From the NCBI GenBank assembly GCA_021775875.1, contig JAJFHA010000021.1, positions 1-37,109 of the forward strand: a stretch of 37,109 bases of DNA. Reading direction: 5' to 3'. The first letter of the stretch is position 1. Each line of letters opens with the position of its first letter. The DNA is from Hyphomicrobiales bacterium. Its GTDB lineage: Bacteria; Pseudomonadota; Alphaproteobacteria; Rhizobiales; NORP267. Under the pieces are notes generated by a model that was not told where the DNA came from, did not search any database, and saw nothing but the letters and a program-made list of their open reading frames with translations. Below, in pieces: positions 34,572-37,109 of this stretch. A program made the position numbers and the translations under genes.

Positions 34572-35744
34572 ATGCTCTCTAACGATTATCCTTCGCTGAA
34601 TTTCGGCCACGATGAAACCGTGGATATGTTGCGGGATTCCGTGCGGTCGATGACAGCAGACCACATTTTGCCGCGGGCTGCGGAAATTGATGAAACCAAC
34701 GAGTTTCCCCGCGACTTGTGGCCAATACTTGGTGATCTTGGATTGCACGGCATTACGGTGTCGGAAGAATATGGCGGCACCGGCATGGGCTATCTGGAAC
34801 ATGTAGTGGCGATTGAAGAGATCAGTCGGGGGTCGGCGTCTGTAGGCTTGTCTTACGGTGCCCATTCAAACCTTTGCATCAATCAGATTAATCGCAACGG
34901 TTCTGATGAACAAAAGCGCAAATATCTCCCCAAACTGATATCCGGCGAACATCTGGGTGCGCTTGCCATGTCGGAGCCGGGTGCCGGGTCAGACGTCGTG
35001 GGGATGCGCACCAAAGCCGTGAAAAAGGGCGATCATTATGTTCTCAACGGCAACAAGATGTGGATCACCAACGGCCCCGGTGCGGAGACGCTGGTGGTTT
35101 ACGCAAAGACCGATATGGATGCCGGGCCGCGCGGCATAACGGCCTTTCTGATCGAGAAAGGCATGAAAGGATTTTCGACAGCGCAAAAACTCGACAAGCT
35201 GGGTATGCGTGGATCGGATACCTGCGAACTGGTATTTGAAGATTGCGAAGTACCGGAAGAAAACGTGCTCGGCAGCGTTGGTGGCGGCGTCAATGTGCTC
35301 ATGAGCGGATTGGATTATGAACGCGCTGTGCTCGCCGGTGGTCCGCTTGGGATCATGCAAAATTGCATGGATATTGTTATCCCTTATGTGCATGAGCGTC
35401 ATCAATTCGGCAAGCCAATTGGCACTTTCCAGCTGATGCAGGGCAAGCTCGCCGATATGTATACGACCATGAATTCGTGCCGGGCGTATGTTTATACGGT
35501 CGCGCAGGCCTGCGACCGGGGCGAGACCAGCCGCAAGGATGCCGCTGGCGCCATTCTGCTGGCTGCTGAAAAGGCCACCTGGATGGCGCTCGAAGCGATA
35601 CAGGCCCTTGGCGGCATGGGTTATGTCAATGAAAGCGGTACGGGGCGGCTTTTGCGCGACGCCAAACTCTATGAAATCGGGGCCGGGACCAGCGAAATTC
35701 GCCGGATGCTGATTGGCCGTGAATTGTTCCAGGAAACCGCTTGA
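34572..35744 (+). CDS. ivd: Isovaleryl-CoA dehydrogenase
   Basis: A FAD acyl-CoA dehydrogenase that converts isovaleryl-CoA to 3-methylcrotonyl-CoA in leucine breakdown. The 390 residues have the N-terminal helical domain, the FAD/substrate motif [19 protein letters not shown] and WITNGPGA, and the C-terminal [11 protein letters not shown]. The key point is Glu250 in [17 protein letters not shown]: a catalytic glutamate here, instead of the more distal position used by most acyl-CoA dehydrogenases, is typical of isovaleryl-CoA dehydrogenase. The following liu genes (methylcrotonyl-CoA carboxylase and so on) are absent from the window. Called liuA in some species. Confidence 0.93.
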   Translation: MLSNDYPSLNFGHDETVDMLRDSVRSMTADHILPRAAEIDETNEFPRDLWPILGDLGLHGITVSEEYGGTGMGYLEHVVAIEEISRGSASVGLSYGAHSNLCINQINRNGSDEQKRKYLPKLISGEHLGALAMSEPGAGSDVVGMRTKAVKKGDHYVLNGNKMWITNGPGAETLVVYAKTDMDAGPRGITAFLIEKGMKGFSTAQKLDKLGMRGSDTCELVFEDCEVPEENVLGSVGGGVNVLMSGLDYERAVLAGGPLGIMQNCMDIVIPYVHERHQFGKPIGTFQLMQGKLADMYTTMNSCRAYVYTVAQACDRGETSRKDAAGAILLAAEKATWMALEAIQALGGMGYVNESGTGRLLRDAKLYEIGAGTSEIRRMLIGRELFQETA

Positions 35745-35781
35745 TTTCAGGAATTACGCACTGTTGATATTAATCCGAGAA

Positions 35782-35804
35782 CGCCCGAAACTGCGGGTCT
35801 TTCT
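35782..35804 (+). terminator. Weak hairpin after ivd
   Basis: CCCG (35784-35787) can pair with CGGG (35794-35797), with a G-T pair extending it, followed by the broken T-run TCTTTCT. It lies about 40 bases after the ivd stop in a 274-base gap to the next gene and might end the transcript. The stem is short. I see nothing else recognisable in that gap. Confidence 0.25.
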
Positions 35805-36018
35805 GCCGATTTTAAAATCTCCACCTTACTTCCACTAAGTGCCAGGAGCTGCCACATAGCTTGGGCTCAAGATCGTTAGCTAAGCGAACAAAACTGGCAT
35901 TGGCAAGCTTCCAACAAATGCAGAGATATCTACAGAATTTGGTTGAGTTGCGGAGAAATTAGTTCAGGTATACCTTTTCTGAGCAGATTACGATTGAAAC
36001 GAATGGAAAGTAGCTACA

Positions 36019-37029
36019 GTGGGTGCGCTCCCATTAAAACCGCCAGTGGTAGAAAGCCTCTCAATTCGGGTAGTTGTTGACTCTCGATATGAAAATTATC
36101 TCCCTAAAGAAACCCACGCTTTTGCCCGAGTCGAACACGTTGGTGATATCCCCGGCAAACTTATGCAAACATTCGCCGCCGAATGGGGCTTGTCCTTGCA
36201 TTTAATAGCGCGGTCAGAAAGAATTCAGTCCGAGTATCTGTTGGACTTCGGTTGGACGCCGGAGGTCATCAATCGCAATTTCGATCTTCTTGACATAGAT
36301 CCGACCAAACTGAACGGGCTGGTTCTAAGCCACGGTCATCTCGATCATTTCGGTGGCATGGACGGTTTCCTGCTGAGATATCGGGCTGAAATGAGCAATG
36401 ATCTACCGCTTTACATCGGTGGTGATGATGTATTTGCAGAAAGATGGGCCGAGGACCTGAAGAGACCCGAGGACACTGACCCTAATATAGCTTCCTGGGG
36501 TAAGCTCGACCGCGAGAAGGTGCTTATTCACAAGGTGATGCCGGTTTGTTGCCAGAGCCCAAATGTCATCGAGAATGCTTTTACTTCCGGCTATCTGGAA
36601 CGAACTTCCTTTGAGGTCAACTCAAGTCACACGTTGCTTCAGAGCGCGGATCATTTCACCGCAGAAGAACGCGAAGGAAAGCTTGTTACCGACAGTCACC
36701 CTGAGGAACACGCGCTTTGCTATCTTGTCCGGGACAGGGGCCTTGTCGTGATCTCATCTTGTGGCCACGCAGGAATCATAAACACTATAAAGGCTGCGAT
36801 GGCAGCCGCAGGTACAGACAAACTTCATGCAGTAATAGGCGGCTTTCACCTAGCTGCCGCCAAGCAAAGCTACATAGATTTCACGCTGGATAAACTTGAT
36901 GAGCTTGAGCCGGATATAGTGTTGCCTTTGCATTGCACAGGCCCGACTTTTATCGACAAAATGCGCATCCGGATGCCTGAAAAATTAATTACAGCTAATG
37001 TCGGGAGCCGATATACTTTTGGTGTCTGA
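36019..37029 (+). CDS. Metallo-beta-lactamase-fold hydrolase (COG1237-like)
   Basis: A 336-residue MBL-fold protein starting from GTG, with GGAAAG at 36005-36010. The metal-binding motif is SHGHLDHFGG (His105, His107, Asp109, His110). Later parts include LCYLVRDRGLVVISSCGHAGIINTI and VIGGFHLAAA, with a final histidine in PLHCTGP. This set (SSCGHAG, GGFHL, LHCTG) resembles the group containing the archaeal MJ0301-type proteins and beta-RFA-P-synthase-named enzymes, whose bacterial members lack a known substrate. No signal peptide. It lies next to a possible IS end and shows codon choices unlike the ribosomal region, so transfer is possible. Confidence 0.88.
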   Translation: MGALPLKPPVVESLSIRVVVDSRYENYLPKETHAFARVEHVGDIPGKLMQTFAAEWGLSLHLIARSERIQSEYLLDFGWTPEVINRNFDLLDIDPTKLNGLVLSHGHLDHFGGMDGFLLRYRAEMSNDLPLYIGGDDVFAERWAEDLKRPEDTDPNIASWGKLDREKVLIHKVMPVCCQSPNVIENAFTSGYLERTSFEVNSSHTLLQSADHFTAEEREGKLVTDSHPEEHALCYLVRDRGLVVISSCGHAGIINTIKAAMAAAGTDKLHAVIGGFHLAAAKQSYIDFTLDKLDELEPDIVLPLHCTGPTFIDKMRIRMPEKLITANVGSRYTFGV

Positions 37030-37050
37030 AGGGCAAAATACAGTGATGTT

Positions 37051-37109
37051 TGAATAGCCCCGCGTTTTCTAGACACCTTGCGGTTTCAGTTTTTGCTGCA
37101 ATTCGAAGT
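37051..37109 (-). mobile_element. Possible end of an IS3-type insertion sequence
   Basis: On the + strand TGAATAGCCCCGCGTTTTCT begins a stretch that looks like the terminal inverted repeat of IS3-family elements as I recall them. On the minus strand a frame enters from the window edge and ends FELQQKLKPQGV, then TAG at 37071-37069, inside that putative repeat. A transposase stop within the terminal repeat is common in IS3 elements. Only 59 bases are visible, so this is tentative. Confidence 0.4.

Noticed and set aside
1-37109. CRISPR array, prophage genes or a full defence system
   Set aside because: No regularly spaced repeats, no cas, integrase, capsid or toxin-antitoxin genes recognised anywhere in the window.

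Overview
The window is a chromosomal segment of an alphaproteobacterium. The gene order tuf, S10, spc, secY-adk, rpsM-rpsK-rpoA-rplQ, then a Do-type protease, rarA, crcB, an RluC-type synthase and an ATP12 chaperone is, from general knowledge, the order seen in Hyphomicrobiales and related orders. ATP12, PccA/PccB and the [13 protein letters not shown] type RpoA start also fit Alphaproteobacteria. I cannot name genus or order. Base composition is moderate (a little over 50% GC by eye).

Region by region. 1-14545: end of tuf, then the whole ribosomal protein superoperon on the + strand, 28 genes from rpsJ to rplQ counting secY, adk and rpoA. It has a terminator-like hairpin after tuf, a weaker one between rpsQ and rplN, a cluster of overlapping palindromes before secY, a good sigma70-type promoter before rpsM, and a strong terminator after rplQ. 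14615-19614: periplasmic protease, RarA, fluoride channel, 23S pseudouridine synthase and ATP12, closely packed. 19725-25374: the two subunits of propionyl-CoA carboxylase (pccB and pccA), separated by a foreign-looking 0.5-kb gene, a YbjQ-family gene and an opposing EamA transporter. 25379-26389: lipB and a lone FliN-like gene, divergent. 26489-26714: tRNA-Leu(GAG), an odd tRNA-like hairpin and a strong terminator. 26828-31566: malic enzyme MaeB, an opposing polysaccharide deacetylase, and the magnesium transporter MgtE. 31713-32039: a small periplasmic cytochrome c. 32187-32918: a ChaC-like gene with an in-frame amber codon. 33058-35744: a small ORF, a MerR-type regulator, two hotdog thioesterases and isovaleryl-CoA dehydrogenase, which looks like the start of a leucine-degradation cluster. 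36019-37109: a metallo-beta-lactamase-fold hydrolase and what may be the end of an IS3-type insertion sequence cut by the window edge.

How the parts work together. The first 14.5 kb build ribosomes, the core Sec translocon and RNA polymerase alpha. The metabolic genes converge on branched-chain and odd-chain acyl-CoA breakdown: isovaleryl-CoA dehydrogenase for leucine, propionyl-CoA carboxylase for propionyl-CoA, and malic enzyme to draw C4 acids back to pyruvate.

Most of the window is ordinary. The two observations I rate highest are (1) a repeat of the last eight codons of pccB (AAA CAC GCC AAT ATT/ATC CCG then Leu and stop) on the far side of the inserted gene at 21260-21769, as though something integrated into the 3' end of pccB and restored its reading frame with synonymous codons; and (2) a chaC-like gene with a perfect Shine-Dalgarno sequence whose reading frame is intact apart from one TAG at codon 23. 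I see no CRISPR array, prophage or complete new multigene system.
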